DNA of 64,000 nucleotides from Bailinhaonella thermotolerans (GCF_003594875.1 NZ_QZEY01000016.1:1-64000); one strand, 5' to 3'; shown: positions 46,028-54,516, counted from the first letter of the stretch. Notes: generated by a model not told the origin, from the letters alone. Numbers and translations: made by a program.

Positions 46028-47139
46028 GGCGAGAGGTCGAGGCCGGGGGAATCGGGCGAATCGGGGGTGGAGGGGCCTCTTGCCGAGGGGGTGGAGTCGG
46101 GGGAGGGGTGGGTTCGAGGGGAGAGGCGCGCGTCCCGTCCCTGGCCGGCTCCCGCCCCGGTCCCTCGCCCCGTTTCGGTCCCTCGCCCTGCCTTGGGCTC
46201 GTGTGTCGCCTCCTCGGGCTCGCGCCCCGCAGCGGGCTCGCGCCCCGCAGTGGGCTTCCGTCCGGCCTTGGGCTCTCGCTCTGGCTCGGGCTCGTGTGTT
46301 GCCCTCTCGGGCTCGTGCCTGGCGTCGGGCCCGTGCTCTGCCCGGGGCTTGAGCTCTGCCCTTGAGCCGTGCTCCGCCATGGGGCCGTGCTCCGCCATGG
46401 GCTCGCGCTTCGCCGTGGGGGCGCGCTTCGCCATGGGGCCGCGCTTCGCCATGGGGCCGTGCTCCGCCATGGGCTCGCGCTTCGCCGTGGGGGCGCGCTT
46501 CGCCATGGGGCCGCGCTCCGCCATGGGCTCGCGCTTCGCCGTGGGGCCGGGCTCCGCTTTGGGCTTGTGCTCCGCCCTGGGCTCGCGTTCTGCCTTTGGG
46601 GTGGGGGTGGGGAGGACGCGGCGGGTGGCCAGGGCGCTCAGGGCGCCGATGGTGGCGCCGGCCAGGACGTCGAGGGGGTAGTGGACGCCGGTGTAGACGC
46701 GGGAGAAGCAGACGGCGGCGGCGGTCACGCCGATGGGGAGGGCGACCTGCCAGGGGGCGTCCATGGCCACGGCGGTGGCGAAGGCGGTCGCCGAGCTGGA
46801 GTGGCCCGAGGGGAAGGAGGGGGAGGTGGGGATGCGATGGAGGATGCGCACCGGGGGGAGGCCGTCCAGGGCGGGACGGCGGCGGCCGAACGCCCGCTTG
46901 CCCGCGATGTTGACCAGGGGGCCGGAGATCGCGATGGCCAGCAGGCCGCGGGTGGCGGCGGTGGCGAGGCGGGGCCGGCCGGTCGCCGCGAGGACGCAGG
47001 CGACGTACGCCCACAGGGCCGAGTTGTCGGCGGCCCTGGTGAGCCGGGGGAGGACGAGGTCGAAGCCGGGCAGGTGCGCGTCGGCCACCGCGTCGAACAT
47101 CCGGTGGTCGAGCCGGCTGAACCGTTTCCTCAAGCTCAT
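46024..47139 (-). CDS. PAP2-superfamily membrane phosphatase with long repetitive tail
   Basis: 371 residues. PAP2 motifs are complete: K-x6-RP (Lys81 to Arg88-Pro89), PSGH (110-113) and SR-x5-H-x3-D (Ser146-Asp157). About five transmembrane helices span residues 40-175. From about 183 to the end the protein is a charged low-complexity tail dominated by six-residue units such as KREPMA/EHGPMA/KRAPTA, encoded by 18-bp repeats. The enzyme part probably dephosphorylates undecaprenyl or other lipid phosphates. The tail is unusual and may be cytoplasmic. Confidence 0.85.
   Translation of the reverse strand: MSLRKRFSRLDHRMFDAVADAHLPGFDLVLPRLTRAADNSALWAYVACVLAATGRPRLATAATRGLLAIAISGPLVNIAGKRAFGRRRPALDGLPPVRILHRIPTSPSFPSGHSSSATAFATAVAMDAPWQVALPIGVTAAAVCFSRVYTGVHYPLDVLAGATIGALSALATRRVLPTPTPKAEREPRAEHKPKAEPGPTAKREPMAERGPMAKRAPTAKREPMAEHGPMAKRGPMAKRAPTAKREPMAEHGPMAEHGSRAELKPRAEHGPDARHEPERATHEPEPEREPKAGRKPTAGREPAAGREPEEATHEPKAGRGTETGRGTGAGAGQGRDARLSPRTHPSPDSTPSARGPSTPDSPDSPGLDLSP
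46355..46566 (-). repeat. 18-bp tandem repeats with a 72-bp higher-order duplication
   Basis: About a dozen 18-bp units of the form GCCATGGGGCCGYGCTYC run through the PAP2 tail. A four-unit block starting at 46387 recurs at 46459 (offset 72 bp). Each unit codes six residues, so slippage changes tail length without a frameshift. Confidence 0.8.
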
Positions 47140-47176
47140 GGCGGTTCGGTTCCCGGCGTCGGGCGAGTCATGTGCC

Positions 47177-47182
47177 TATGGT
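47177..47182 (+). promoter_or_regulatory. Candidate leaderless -10 (TATGGT)
   Basis: TATGGT with 5 bases to the ATG at 47188. It fixes the start of the HAD gene. Confidence 0.45.
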
Positions 47183-47187
47183 GGATC

Positions 47188-47799
47188 ATGCGGGTTCTCT
47201 TCGACTACGGATGTGTGATCTCCCACCCCCAGCCCGAGGACGAGAGGCGCAAGCTCGCCGCGGCGCTGGGCGCCGAGGGCGAGGCGGCCGAGGCGGCCTT
47301 CTGGGAGGAGTACTGGCGGCACCGGGCCGAGTACGACGCCGGGGTGATCACGTCGGAGGGCTACTGGGCGCAGGTCGCCGGGCATGTCGGAGTGCCCGCG
47401 CCCACGGGCGTGGAGATCGAGCGGCTGGTAGCGCTGGACGTCGGGAGCTGGCTGCACCCCAACGAGGAGACGCTGCGCGTCGTGCGCGAGCTGGTCGCCG
47501 CCGACGTCGCCGTGGCGCTGCTGTCCAACGCCCCGCACGTGCTCGCCGACGTGCTCGACCAGATCGAGTGGCTGTCGCCGTTCGACCCGCGCCTGTTCAG
47601 CGCCCGGCTCGGGGTCAACAAGCCCGACCCCGAGGCGTACCGCGCGGCGGCGGCCTCCCTGGGCGTACCCCCCGACCACGTCGTCTTCGTCGACGACCGC
47701 CCCGAGAACGTCGCGGGAGCGGAGGCCACGGGCATGCGCGGCCTCCGCTTCACCGAGCCGGCTCAGCTCCGCGAGGCCCTGGCCGGACTGCTGCCCTGA
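47188..47799 (+). CDS. HAD-superfamily hydrolase
   Basis: 203 residues. Motif I is RVLFDYGCVIS, where the first Asp of the DxD is present but the second position is Gly (DYG rather than DxD). Motif II is LLSNAPHV, the motif III Lys is in VNKPDPEAYR, and motif IV is VFVDDRPENVAGAEATGM. A missing second Asp is found in some non-phosphatase HADs such as dehalogenase-like ones. The 3' end overlaps the convergent DUF6328 gene by 37 bp. Confidence 0.85.
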   Translation: MRVLFDYGCVISHPQPEDERRKLAAALGAEGEAAEAAFWEEYWRHRAEYDAGVITSEGYWAQVAGHVGVPAPTGVEIERLVALDVGSWLHPNEETLRVVRELVAADVAVALLSNAPHVLADVLDQIEWLSPFDPRLFSARLGVNKPDPEAYRAAAASLGVPPDHVVFVDDRPENVAGAEATGMRGLRFTEPAQLREALAGLLP

Positions 47800-48467
47800 T
47801 CTCCTTCGGTCGTACGGCCCGAGCCCGCCTCCCCGGCCCCGGTACGGCCTGAGCCGCCCTCGCCCGATCCGGTACGGCCCGCGCCCTGCCCGGCGTCAGC
47901 CGTACCAGAGGGCCTGGCGCCGGCCGTACCCGGGACGTCGGCCGGGTCCGCGGTGGCGCTGGGGTAGCGCTCCGACTTGGGCAGGGAGAAGAGCGTGATG
48001 AGGGGCTGGATCAGCCACGCCCACAGCGCCAGCGCGGCCACCGCCCCGGCGGTCACCGCCGGGAGCCAGGAGTCCAGGAAGGCCCGGACCACGAAGAACG
48101 TGGCGCTGGTGATGGCGACGGTGAGCGCGGCCGCGCCCAGGATGCCGAACTGGTTGGAGCGGCGGAGGAGCAGCTCCTTGGCGCCGCTGCGGAACAGCAC
48201 CCGGTGCTGGGCGGCGGGGGCGATGAAGCACACCGACGCCACCGCCGCCGCCACCAGGGCGGTGTAGAGGGTCCAGCGTTCGAGGTCGTCCACGCCGCGG
48301 AACCCCTGGGAGAACGGCACGGTCAGCAGGAAGGCGAACAGCACCTGCACGCCGGTGGTGGCGACGCGCAGGCCCTGCAGCAACTCGCTGGTCTCGCGGT
48401 CCACCCGTTCCTTGGGGGTCTCCCGGCTGGCGGGATCGCGGGGGGTCGAGGGGGGAGTCTCGATCAT
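47763..48467 (-). CDS. DUF6328-like four-helix membrane protein
   Basis: 234 residues. N-terminal KERVDRETSELLQGLRVATTGVQVLFAFLLTVPFSQGF is typical of DUF6328. Four transmembrane helices span about 36-155 (LYTALVAAAVASVCFIAPAA; GILGAAALTVAITSATFFVV; TAGAVAALALWAWLIQPL). The C-terminal 60 residues are Gly/Ser/Thr/Glu low complexity with GRTGSGEGGSGRTGAGE repeats. Function unknown. Its stop lies inside the convergent HAD gene. It follows the glycosyltransferase gene by a few bases on the same strand. Confidence 0.8.
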   Translation of the reverse strand: MIETPPSTPRDPASRETPKERVDRETSELLQGLRVATTGVQVLFAFLLTVPFSQGFRGVDDLERWTLYTALVAAAVASVCFIAPAAQHRVLFRSGAKELLLRRSNQFGILGAAALTVAITSATFFVVRAFLDSWLPAVTAGAVAALALWAWLIQPLITLFSLPKSERYPSATADPADVPGTAGARPSGTADAGQGAGRTGSGEGGSGRTGAGEAGSGRTTEGDQGSSPARASRS

Positions 48468-48469
48468 CG

Positions 48470-49723
48470 TTACTCGACGGCCTCCTCCAGCTCGTCCTCC
48501 TCGACCTCGGGCTCGGTCTCCGGCAGGCGCGCGTCCAGCGCCCGCTGGTAGGCCCGCAGGGTCTCGACGGCGACGCGCTCCCAGGCGTACCGGGACCGGG
48601 CGCGGTCGGTGCCGGCGATGCCGAGCGCGCTGCGGGTGGTGGGCTCGGCGAGCAGGGCGCGCAGCCGCCGGGCGAGCAGGTCGGGGCGGTCCTGCGGCAC
48701 GAAGACGCCGGTCACGCCGTCCACGACGATGTCGAGGTGGCCGCCGACCGGGGACACGACCACGGGCACGCCACAGGCCATGGCCTCCAGCGTCACCATG
48801 CCGAACGGTTCGTACGCCGGCATGCTGACCACCAGGTCGGCGGAGCGGATGAGCGCGGGGACGTCCTTGCGCTCGACGCGGCCGTGGAAGATCACGCGGT
48901 CGGAGACGCCGAACCGGGCGGCGACGGCGCGCAGCCGCGCCACGTCCGGGTCGAGGTCCAGCTCGTCGGCGGGCGGGCCGCCGGCGATCAGCAGCTCGGC
49001 GCCGGGCACGCGGGACATCGCCTTCACGATCTTGTCCACGCCCTTGCCCTCGGCGAGACGGCCCAGGTAGAGCAGCCGGGGGCGCTTCGGCGGGCGGCCG
49101 AGGATCTTGCCTTCGGGGGTGAACGCCGCCGTGTCCACGCCGAACGGGACGACGGACATCGCCTTGCGGCGCACGCCCATGCGGAGCAGCTCGAACGTCT
49201 CGTCGCTGCTGCTGGCGATCACGCCGTCCACGCTGCGGGCGACGGCGGTCTCCAGCTCGACGCGCGGGCCCTGGTCAGCCTTGCCGCGGTGGCGCCGCTT
49301 GACCCGGCCGAGGGCGTGGAACGTCATGACGATGGGGATGTCGAGGTCGCGGGCGGCGGCCAGCGCGGCCAGGCCGCTCAGCCAGTAGTGGGCGTGCACG
49401 ACGTCGGGCCGGTCCTTGGCCCAGCGGGCGCGCAGCCACTCGCCGAACTCCGCGATGTAGTCGAGCTGGCTCTCGACCGAGATCTCCTTGGGGGGACCTG
49501 CGGGGACGTGCTCGACGGTGACGCCGCGCGCCAGCCGTACCTTGTCGGCCAGGTCCGGGTCGTCGCGGCGGGTGTAGACGACGACCTTGTTCTTGTGCGG
49601 GTTCTGGGGTCCGGTCTCCATGCGGGCCAGGGTGCGGGCCAGGCCGGCCACGGCGACGCTCTGACCGCTCGTCGCGGCGCCCGCAAGGGGGCTGGCCTGC
49701 ACGGAAACCATGGCGATCTTCAT
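48470..49723 (-). CDS. Family 4 glycosyltransferase
   Basis: 417 residues. It begins KIAMVSVQASPLAGAATSGQSVAVAGLARTLAR. Acceptor-side VVHAHYWLSGLAAL and VMTFHALGRVKR resemble MshA/sucrose-phosphate-synthase-type enzymes. Donor motifs: LYLGRLAEGKGVDKIV, VIFHGRVERKDVP and E-x7-E in YEPFGMVTLEAMACGVPVV. The C-terminus is strikingly acidic (PETEPEVEEDELEEAVE). GGAGGAGG precedes the ATG by 7 bases. The start overlaps the stop of a small upstream ORF (ATGA). Sugar and acceptor are unknown. Confidence 0.88.
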   Translation of the reverse strand: MKIAMVSVQASPLAGAATSGQSVAVAGLARTLARMETGPQNPHKNKVVVYTRRDDPDLADKVRLARGVTVEHVPAGPPKEISVESQLDYIAEFGEWLRARWAKDRPDVVHAHYWLSGLAALAAARDLDIPIVMTFHALGRVKRRHRGKADQGPRVELETAVARSVDGVIASSSDETFELLRMGVRRKAMSVVPFGVDTAAFTPEGKILGRPPKRPRLLYLGRLAEGKGVDKIVKAMSRVPGAELLIAGGPPADELDLDPDVARLRAVAARFGVSDRVIFHGRVERKDVPALIRSADLVVSMPAYEPFGMVTLEAMACGVPVVVSPVGGHLDIVVDGVTGVFVPQDRPDLLARRLRALLAEPTTRSALGIAGTDRARSRYAWERVAVETLRAYQRALDARLPETEPEVEEDELEEAVE

Positions 49724-49890
49724 CCGGGTACCTCCTCCAAGGCCCGACCCACTCCGCGCAGGGCACGGGACACCACGTATTCGCCTGTGGCGGGGGGACG
49801 GGAGGCCTCGTCCGTCAAAGAGGGAAGAAGCCGAGTGACACAGCCCCGGAACGGGTCGCGGGCTACGTCGATGAGGCCGGATGACCGCAC
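49720..49890 (-). CDS. Possible small coupled ORF upstream of the glycosyltransferase
   Basis: 56 residues from GTG 49890, with a perfect GGAGG 6 bases upstream. Its TGA overlaps the glycosyltransferase ATG (ATGA), so ribosomes finishing it could reinitiate. Product: SSGLIDVARDPFRGCVTRLL ... TGEYVVSRALRGVGRALEEV. G/C at third positions is lower (about three quarters) than in neighbouring genes, so it may be a young or regulatory leader peptide. No family recognised. Confidence 0.45.
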   Translation of the reverse strand: MRSSGLIDVARDPFRGCVTRLLPSLTDEASRPPATGEYVVSRALRGVGRALEEVPG

Positions 49891-49908
49891 GACACACCTC
49901 CGGGGCCA

Positions 49909-49953
49909 AGGCATGCGCACATGCCTAAGAAGGTGTGCCTGCGTCGTAGGCAC
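49909..49953. promoter_or_regulatory. Two GGCA-type inverted repeats upstream of the glycosyltransferase unit
   Basis: AGGCATG-CGCA-CATGCCT (49909-49926) is a perfect 7-4-7 dyad. GTGCCT-N7-AGGCAC (49935-49953) is a second dyad with related half-sites. They lie just upstream of the small ORF's ribosome-binding site and look like a pair of operator sites or a folded leader. The rest of the gap up to 50140 shows no gene. Confidence 0.55.
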
Positions 49954-50140
49954 TGGTGCTCAGGAACATTGCCGGGCGCGAGCTTCGCCAAACCCGTTCC
50001 CGGAGAAGTTTGTAAAAGCCCACCGATTCAGCGCCGATTCAGGGGGTAACCCGACATCCCCCACAACCGGCCGGTCGGTACGCCCAGGCCGGTGGTGATA
50101 TGCGCTGCGCTCGCCCCGGGAGCGGGCCGGGCGCGGGGGC

Positions 50141-52030
50141 CTACAGACCTTCCTCGTCGGGGTCCACGACGCGGAGGGCGAGCATGGAGATGTCGTCGCG
50201 CAGGTCGTGCCGGCAGAAGTCGAGCACCGCCGACTCCACGGCCCGCACCATCTCGTCCACCGGGGCGTCGGCGTGCCGCGCGAGCTGGTCCACCAGGCGT
50301 TGCTGCCCGAACCGGTCCCCCAGCTCCACGCACGCGTCGAGCACGCCGTCGGAGTACAGGAAGAGGGTGTCCCCGGGCTCCAGCTCGATCTCCTCCACGT
50401 CCGCCTCGGCGTCGTCGAAGAGCCCCAGCGCCAGCCCGCCGCCGCGCAGCCGCCGTACGACGCCGTCCGCCCGCACGACGAGCGCCGGCGGGTGGCCGGC
50501 GGAGGCGACGCTCGCGTGCAGGACGCGGTCGCGCCAGGTCAGGCTGACCAGGATGGTGGTGACGAAACGGTCGTGCTCGGCGAGCAGGATCTCGTTGACC
50601 GTGTGGAGCACCTGGTCGGGCTTGGGCTGGCTGCGGCTCAGCACGCGTACGGCGTGGCGGGCGGTGGCGGTCACGGCCGCGGCCACCTCGCCCTTGCCGC
50701 AGACGTCGCCGAGCACCGCGCCGAACCCCTCGTCGGCGACCGGGAACATGTCGTAGAAGTCGCCGCCCACGTCCAGGCCGCGCGCGCTGGCCTGGTAGCA
50801 CGCCGCGGACTCCACGCCGGGGAAGGCGCCGAGCCGGCTGGGCAGCAGGCTGGACTGCAGGGCCTGGGCCACCTCGGTGCGCCGCTGGAACATCCGCTCG
50901 GCCTTCATCAGCAGCGCGAGCTGCTCGGCGACGCGTTCCATCAGCCACAGGTCGGCGAGCTGGAACGCCGCCGACGAGCGCACCAGCGTGATCGCGCCCA
51001 GGCTGTCGCCCTCGGCCGAGATCGGCGCGCTGAGCACCGAGGTCGCGCCGAGCAGCGCCGAGACCGGGCGCCCGTCCGCGGCGGTGCCCAGGATGTCCAC
51101 GTCGTCCACGTGCGGGATGAGCTGGGCCTCGTCCGAGGCGTACACCCGCAGCGGCAGCGTCCCGGCGCGCGGGTCGAGGTCCTGGACGAGCCCGGCGGCC
51201 TCTGCGTGCCGCTCGTCGAGCCGCCCGGCGACCGCGTGCCGCCGCAGCGCGCCCCGCCGCTCCACGTCGATGATCACCCAGTCCGCGAAGTCCTCGGCGA
51301 GCACGCGCGCGCATCGCAGCAGGCCGGTGGCCTCGTTGAACTCGCTGTCCACCGCGTTCTCGAACAGCAGCCGGGTCAGCGTCGAGAGCAGCTCCATGCG
51401 CCGGATCACGTCGGTGATCTCCTGCGGCTCCGCGGAGTGCCCGGTGCTCGCCGTACGGCCGGGCCGCACGCCCGCGACGGCCACGATCACCGGGTCGGTC
51501 TCGCCGGGGATCTCCACCCGGCTGAACGTGAAGGGGAGCTCGTCCGGGACGCCGAGGACGCGGAGCCGGGCGTGCTGGACCCCGTTGTTGCGCAGGGCGG
51601 CGGCCAGGTGGGTGCGTAACGCGGCCCGCGCGCCGAGGTCCAGGAAGATCGGGAACGGCTTGCCCGTGGCGTACCCCTGGGCGGTGCCGAGCAGGTCGGC
51701 GGCGTCCTTGTTGACGCGGCGGACGGTGCCGTCGGGCTCCAGCACGACGACCGGGGCCGGGACGTGCTGGAAGACCGCGCGGAGCAGGCGGCGCTCGGCG
51801 TCGCCCGAGCCGCGCTCCCCGCCGCCCCTGCCGCGCTGGCGGACCTCGACGGTCTCCTCCAGGCTGGCGGCGGCCAGCTCCAGCTCGACCAGCGCGGCCT
51901 CGAAGAGCAGGCCGGGGTTCGCGTCGGGCAGGCCGGCGGCCTGGCGAAGCGCGGCGACGCGTTCGAGGAGGGCCCGGACCTCGCGGTCCCGCTGCTGAGC
52001 GGTCACACGTTCGTCCTGGTTGTCCCTCAT
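50141..52030 (-). CDS. PAS-GAF-PP2C (SpoIIE/RsbU-type) serine phosphatase
   Basis: 629 residues. A PAS domain (about 90-150: AVFQHVPAPVVVLEPDGTVRRVN), a GAF domain (about 215-375) and a C-terminal PP2C SpoIIE domain (about 405-625). Metal-binding residues are visible in GLDVGGDFYDMF, VLGDVCGKGEVAAA, LFLYSDGVLDA and RDDISMLALR. No transmembrane helix. This class dephosphorylates anti-anti-sigma factors (partner switching). The GAF-ANTAR gene 113 bp upstream on the same strand may be cotranscribed. Confidence 0.92.
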   Translation of the reverse strand: MRDNQDERVTAQQRDREVRALLERVAALRQAAGLPDANPGLLFEAALVELELAAASLEETVEVRQRGRGGGERGSGDAERRLLRAVFQHVPAPVVVLEPDGTVRRVNKDAADLLGTAQGYATGKPFPIFLDLGARAALRTHLAAALRNNGVQHARLRVLGVPDELPFTFSRVEIPGETDPVIVAVAGVRPGRTASTGHSAEPQEITDVIRRMELLSTLTRLLFENAVDSEFNEATGLLRCARVLAEDFADWVIIDVERRGALRRHAVAGRLDERHAEAAGLVQDLDPRAGTLPLRVYASDEAQLIPHVDDVDILGTAADGRPVSALLGATSVLSAPISAEGDSLGAITLVRSSAAFQLADLWLMERVAEQLALLMKAERMFQRRTEVAQALQSSLLPSRLGAFPGVESAACYQASARGLDVGGDFYDMFPVADEGFGAVLGDVCGKGEVAAAVTATARHAVRVLSRSQPKPDQVLHTVNEILLAEHDRFVTTILVSLTWRDRVLHASVASAGHPPALVVRADGVVRRLRGGGLALGLFDDAEADVEEIELEPGDTLFLYSDGVLDACVELGDRFGQQRLVDQLARHADAPVDEMVRAVESAVLDFCRHDLRDDISMLALRVVDPDEEGL

Positions 52031-52143
52031 GCGGCCTCCTAAGCGGGTCCCAGGCAGGCTGCGAGGGGTGGTCGCTGTCCGAATGGCACCGAAGTGGCAA
52101 ATAATGATATGACCTCCCGGTATCTGGGAGGTTCAGGGGAGTC

Positions 52144-52839
52144 TTAGCGCTCTGCCCGAGTGTGCTCCTCCACGAGCCGGCGCGCCACCTCGGTGAGCTT
52201 GATGTGATGGGTCTGCGACACCCGTTGCAGTTCGGCGAACGCCGCGGCCTCGTCGCATCCCAGGGCGTGCATGAGGATGCCCTTGGCCTGGTCCACGATC
52301 GGCCGCGTCTCCACGGCCGCCTGGAGCTGGCTGGCGGTGCGCTGCGCGCTGTCGTAACGGCCCGCGTTGACCATGGCCGCGCCGCCCTGCGCCGCGAGCA
52401 GCGCCGCGAACGGCAGCCGGTCGGGCGTGAGGACTCGGGGGCGGACGCCGTACAGGGTGATGGTCAGCAGCACGGACGCCTCGCGGTGCGCGGCGGTGGC
52501 CAGGCAGCGCAGGCCGCAGCGCAGGGCGTCCACGGTGAACGCGGGCCAGCGATCCTCACGCATGAGGTCCTCGGCCAGGACGGGGTCGCCCTGGTTCAGC
52601 GCGTCGAACTCCGGGCCCTCGCCGGTCGCGTGCTGGTTCTCGGCGATGCGGGCCAGCTCGGGGTGGCTGGTCGCGACGAGGACGGGCTCGGAACCCGCCC
52701 ACAACGTCACCGCCGCCCCCCGGCACCCGGAGACGGTGCGGACGGCGAGATCGGTCATCCGGTTCAGCGCGCCCGTCTGGGAGGCCTCGTTGAGGCTGGC
52801 CAGGCGGGCTATCTCGATGGCGAGTTCATCTGTGATCAT
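52144..52839 (-). CDS. GAF-ANTAR RNA-binding antiterminator
   Basis: 231 residues. A GAF domain (about 25-150: MTDLAVRTVSGCRGAAVTLWAG) is followed by a C-terminal ANTAR domain (about 165-225: QLQAAVETRPIVDQAKGILMHALGCDEAAAFAELQRVSQ). ANTAR proteins bind paired hairpins in nascent RNA and prevent termination. The start is ATG 52839; the upstream frame extension to 53229 is G/C-shadow. It precedes the SpoIIE gene on the same strand. Confidence 0.9.
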   Translation of the reverse strand: MITDELAIEIARLASLNEASQTGALNRMTDLAVRTVSGCRGAAVTLWAGSEPVLVATSHPELARIAENQHATGEGPEFDALNQGDPVLAEDLMREDRWPAFTVDALRCGLRCLATAAHREASVLLTITLYGVRPRVLTPDRLPFAALLAAQGGAAMVNAGRYDSAQRTASQLQAAVETRPIVDQAKGILMHALGCDEAAAFAELQRVSQTHHIKLTEVARRLVEEHTRAER

Positions 52840-53185
52840 GACGCGCTCACCCCGGACCGGGGGCAATTGGACACGCAGCCAGCGTAACCCCGGGGCACGA
52901 CTCGCCCCTAATCCCCAGTTCAGCGACATACCGCGGGCGTGCCCGCGCGGGGGCGGGACGGCGCCGGCGGCGCCGTACGGGGAGCCGCGGGGCCGCCGGG
53001 CGGACAGGCGCACCGACGGCCCCGGGCCCGTCAGAGACCCGGCACCCTCGCGCGCCGGATCCTGCTCCTGCCGGGTCGTCCCCGGTGCCTCTCCCGATCG
53101 GGCCACGGGGCCCTCGGGCAGGTCGAGCAACGGAGTACCCGGGGAACGGGAATCCATTCCGGCGAACCCCGGCACGGGAGGCGGT
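52840..53185. other. Upstream region of the GAF-ANTAR gene; no gene seen
   Basis: 346 bp. GCCGTACGG occurs near 52972. No convincing open frame. It should contain the ANTAR gene promoter on the minus strand; none is obvious. Confidence 0.35.
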
Positions 53186-53407
53186 TCAGCGTCCCCGGAA
53201 CCGCGCCGACCTCCGCTGCTGGTCCTCAAGCCGGGTCCGCAATTCGCCCGGGCCGTCGGCGTCGATGGTCATGGCGCAGCCCGCCTCACGCTCCGCCTGC
53301 GAGAGGGATCGGTGACGGGTCGCCCACCACCGCCCCGCGTCGCTGCGCCAGATCGTCCAGTCTGGAAATTCCCGGGCTATCTCGGCCAGATGCCGATCAA
53401 CAGACAT
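53186..53407 (-). CDS. Small conserved actinobacterial protein downstream of GntR
   Basis: 73 residues from ATG 53407, with AAAGG 6 bases upstream. HLAEIAREFPDWTIWRSDAGRWWATRHRSLS is, as I recall, typical of a small Trp-rich family found beside GntR or XRE regulators in actinobacteria. The remainder is charged (RTRLEDQQRRSARFRGR). Function unknown. It follows the GntR gene on the same strand but is separated from it by a 10-bp repeat array. Confidence 0.65.
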   Translation of the reverse strand: MSVDRHLAEIAREFPDWTIWRSDAGRWWATRHRSLSQAEREAGCAMTIDADGPGELRTRLEDQQRRSARFRGR

Positions 53408-53590
53408 CCTGTACCTTTCCCCACGGTCCCAGGGTCTCCCGGGCGCTCCCACGGTCACGCCGGAGATCTTTTGGATCCGGCGGTCCCTCCCTCACTCACT
53501 GCGCCACAGTTCTCTAGACAAATCAACGCACGCGTTGGACAGGTCCTCGTACCGCGTCCAGATCCGCGCAGATCGGCTTTCCGGAACAGG

Positions 53591-53750
53591 GGGCCGGGCA
53601 GGCCGTGGCGGACGCCGGCGGGTCATGGCGGACCATGGCAGACCATGGCAGACCATGGGAGATCGTGGCAGGGCGGGGCAGGTCGTGGCAGGCCGGGACA
53701 GGCCAGGGCAGATCGTGGCAGGCCGGGGCAGGCCGTGGCGGCCCATGGCC
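53591..53750. repeat. Sixteen degenerate 10-bp tandem repeats (GRYCRTGGCA)
   Basis: The 362-bp gap between GntR and the small Trp-rich gene contains sixteen consecutive 10-bp units, for example GACCATGGCA three times (the third as GACCATGGGA), GATCGTGGCA twice, GGCCGTGGCG and GGCCGGGGCA. A degenerate seventeenth follows. The 10-bp period is close to one DNA turn, so NCATGG/GTGGCA blocks face the same side of the helix. No gene is seen in the gap. Confidence 0.85.
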
Positions 53751-53769
53751 TGCCATGCCCGGGGGCGGT

Positions 53770-54516
53770 TCAGGCTTCGAAGTCGTACTGGAGGATGTAG
53801 GCCGCCGCGTCCATGATCATCTGGTTGAACTCCACGGCCTCGCCCTCGGCGGTGTAGGCCAGGCGGGTGACGACGAGCACGGGGGTGCCGGCGGGCAGCT
53901 CCAGCATGCGGCTCTCGGGCGGCATCGGCATGCGCCCGCGGATCTCCTCGGTGAAGTGGGACGGGCCCTTGCCCAGCTCCCGCAGGCGGGCGTACACCCC
54001 GCCGGGACCGCTGTCGGCCTCGGCGATGCGCGTGCCCTCGGCCAGCGCGGCGGGGTAGAAGGAGGTGGCGAGCTGCACCGGCCGCTCCTCGACGGAGTAG
54101 CGGCGCTGCCGTACCCAGACCTGGCCGGAGCCGAGCACGGCCGCCACGTCCGCCGGCGCCTCGGCGCGCTCGACGTGCACCGCGTCCACGACGTACGGCC
54201 GGCCGCGGGTGTCGGCCTCCCAGATCGCCTCTCCCTCGCGCCACCGGGTGAGGCGCTGGGACCCGTGTCTTCGGATGGGGCGGAACAGCCGCACGTAGAC
54301 CCCCGAACCGCGGCGTGCCACCGCGAGCCCCTCGTTGATGAGCACCGCGAGGGCCTGCCGGGCGGTGGCCCGGGCGATGCCGTACTCGCGCATGAGCGTG
54401 TTCTCGCCGGGCAGGCGGTCGCCGTCGCGTAACTCACCGGCGAGGATCGCGGCCCGGAGCTGGTCGGCGATCTGTCGGTAGATGGGGATTTCTGGTCGCT
54501 CTGGCAGTTCCGCCAC
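53770..54516 (-). CDS. GntR-family regulator, HutC/UTRA subfamily
   Basis: 248 residues. Winged HTH: PIYRQIADQLRAAILAGELRDGDRLPGENTLMREYGIARATARQALAVLINEGL (11-66). A UTRA ligand domain follows (about 90-245: YSVEERPVQLATSFYP; VLVVTRLAYTAEGEAVEFNQMIM). It diverges from the FAD-Rieske gene; near-palindromes in the 232-bp gap may be its sites. UTRA effectors are usually small metabolites such as sugars or amino-acid derivatives. Confidence 0.9.
   Translation of the reverse strand: MAELPERPEIPIYRQIADQLRAAILAGELRDGDRLPGENTLMREYGIARATARQALAVLINEGLAVARRGSGVYVRLFRPIRRHGSQRLTRWREGEAIWEADTRGRPYVVDAVHVERAEAPADVAAVLGSGQVWVRQRRYSVEERPVQLATSFYPAALAEGTRIAEADSGPGGVYARLRELGKGPSHFTEEIRGRMPMPPESRMLELPAGTPVLVVTRLAYTAEGEAVEFNQMIMDAAAYILQYDFEA

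Noticed and set aside
48470-49723. MshA (mycothiol glycosyltransferase)
   Set aside because: The N-terminus resembles this group, but the acidic tail and neighbourhood are different and motif evidence alone does not identify the substrate, so no symbol was assigned.
53591-53760. Repeat arrays as a CRISPR
   Set aside because: Units are 10 bp with no spacers, and no cas genes are near; the 30-bp and 18-bp arrays likewise lack spacers.
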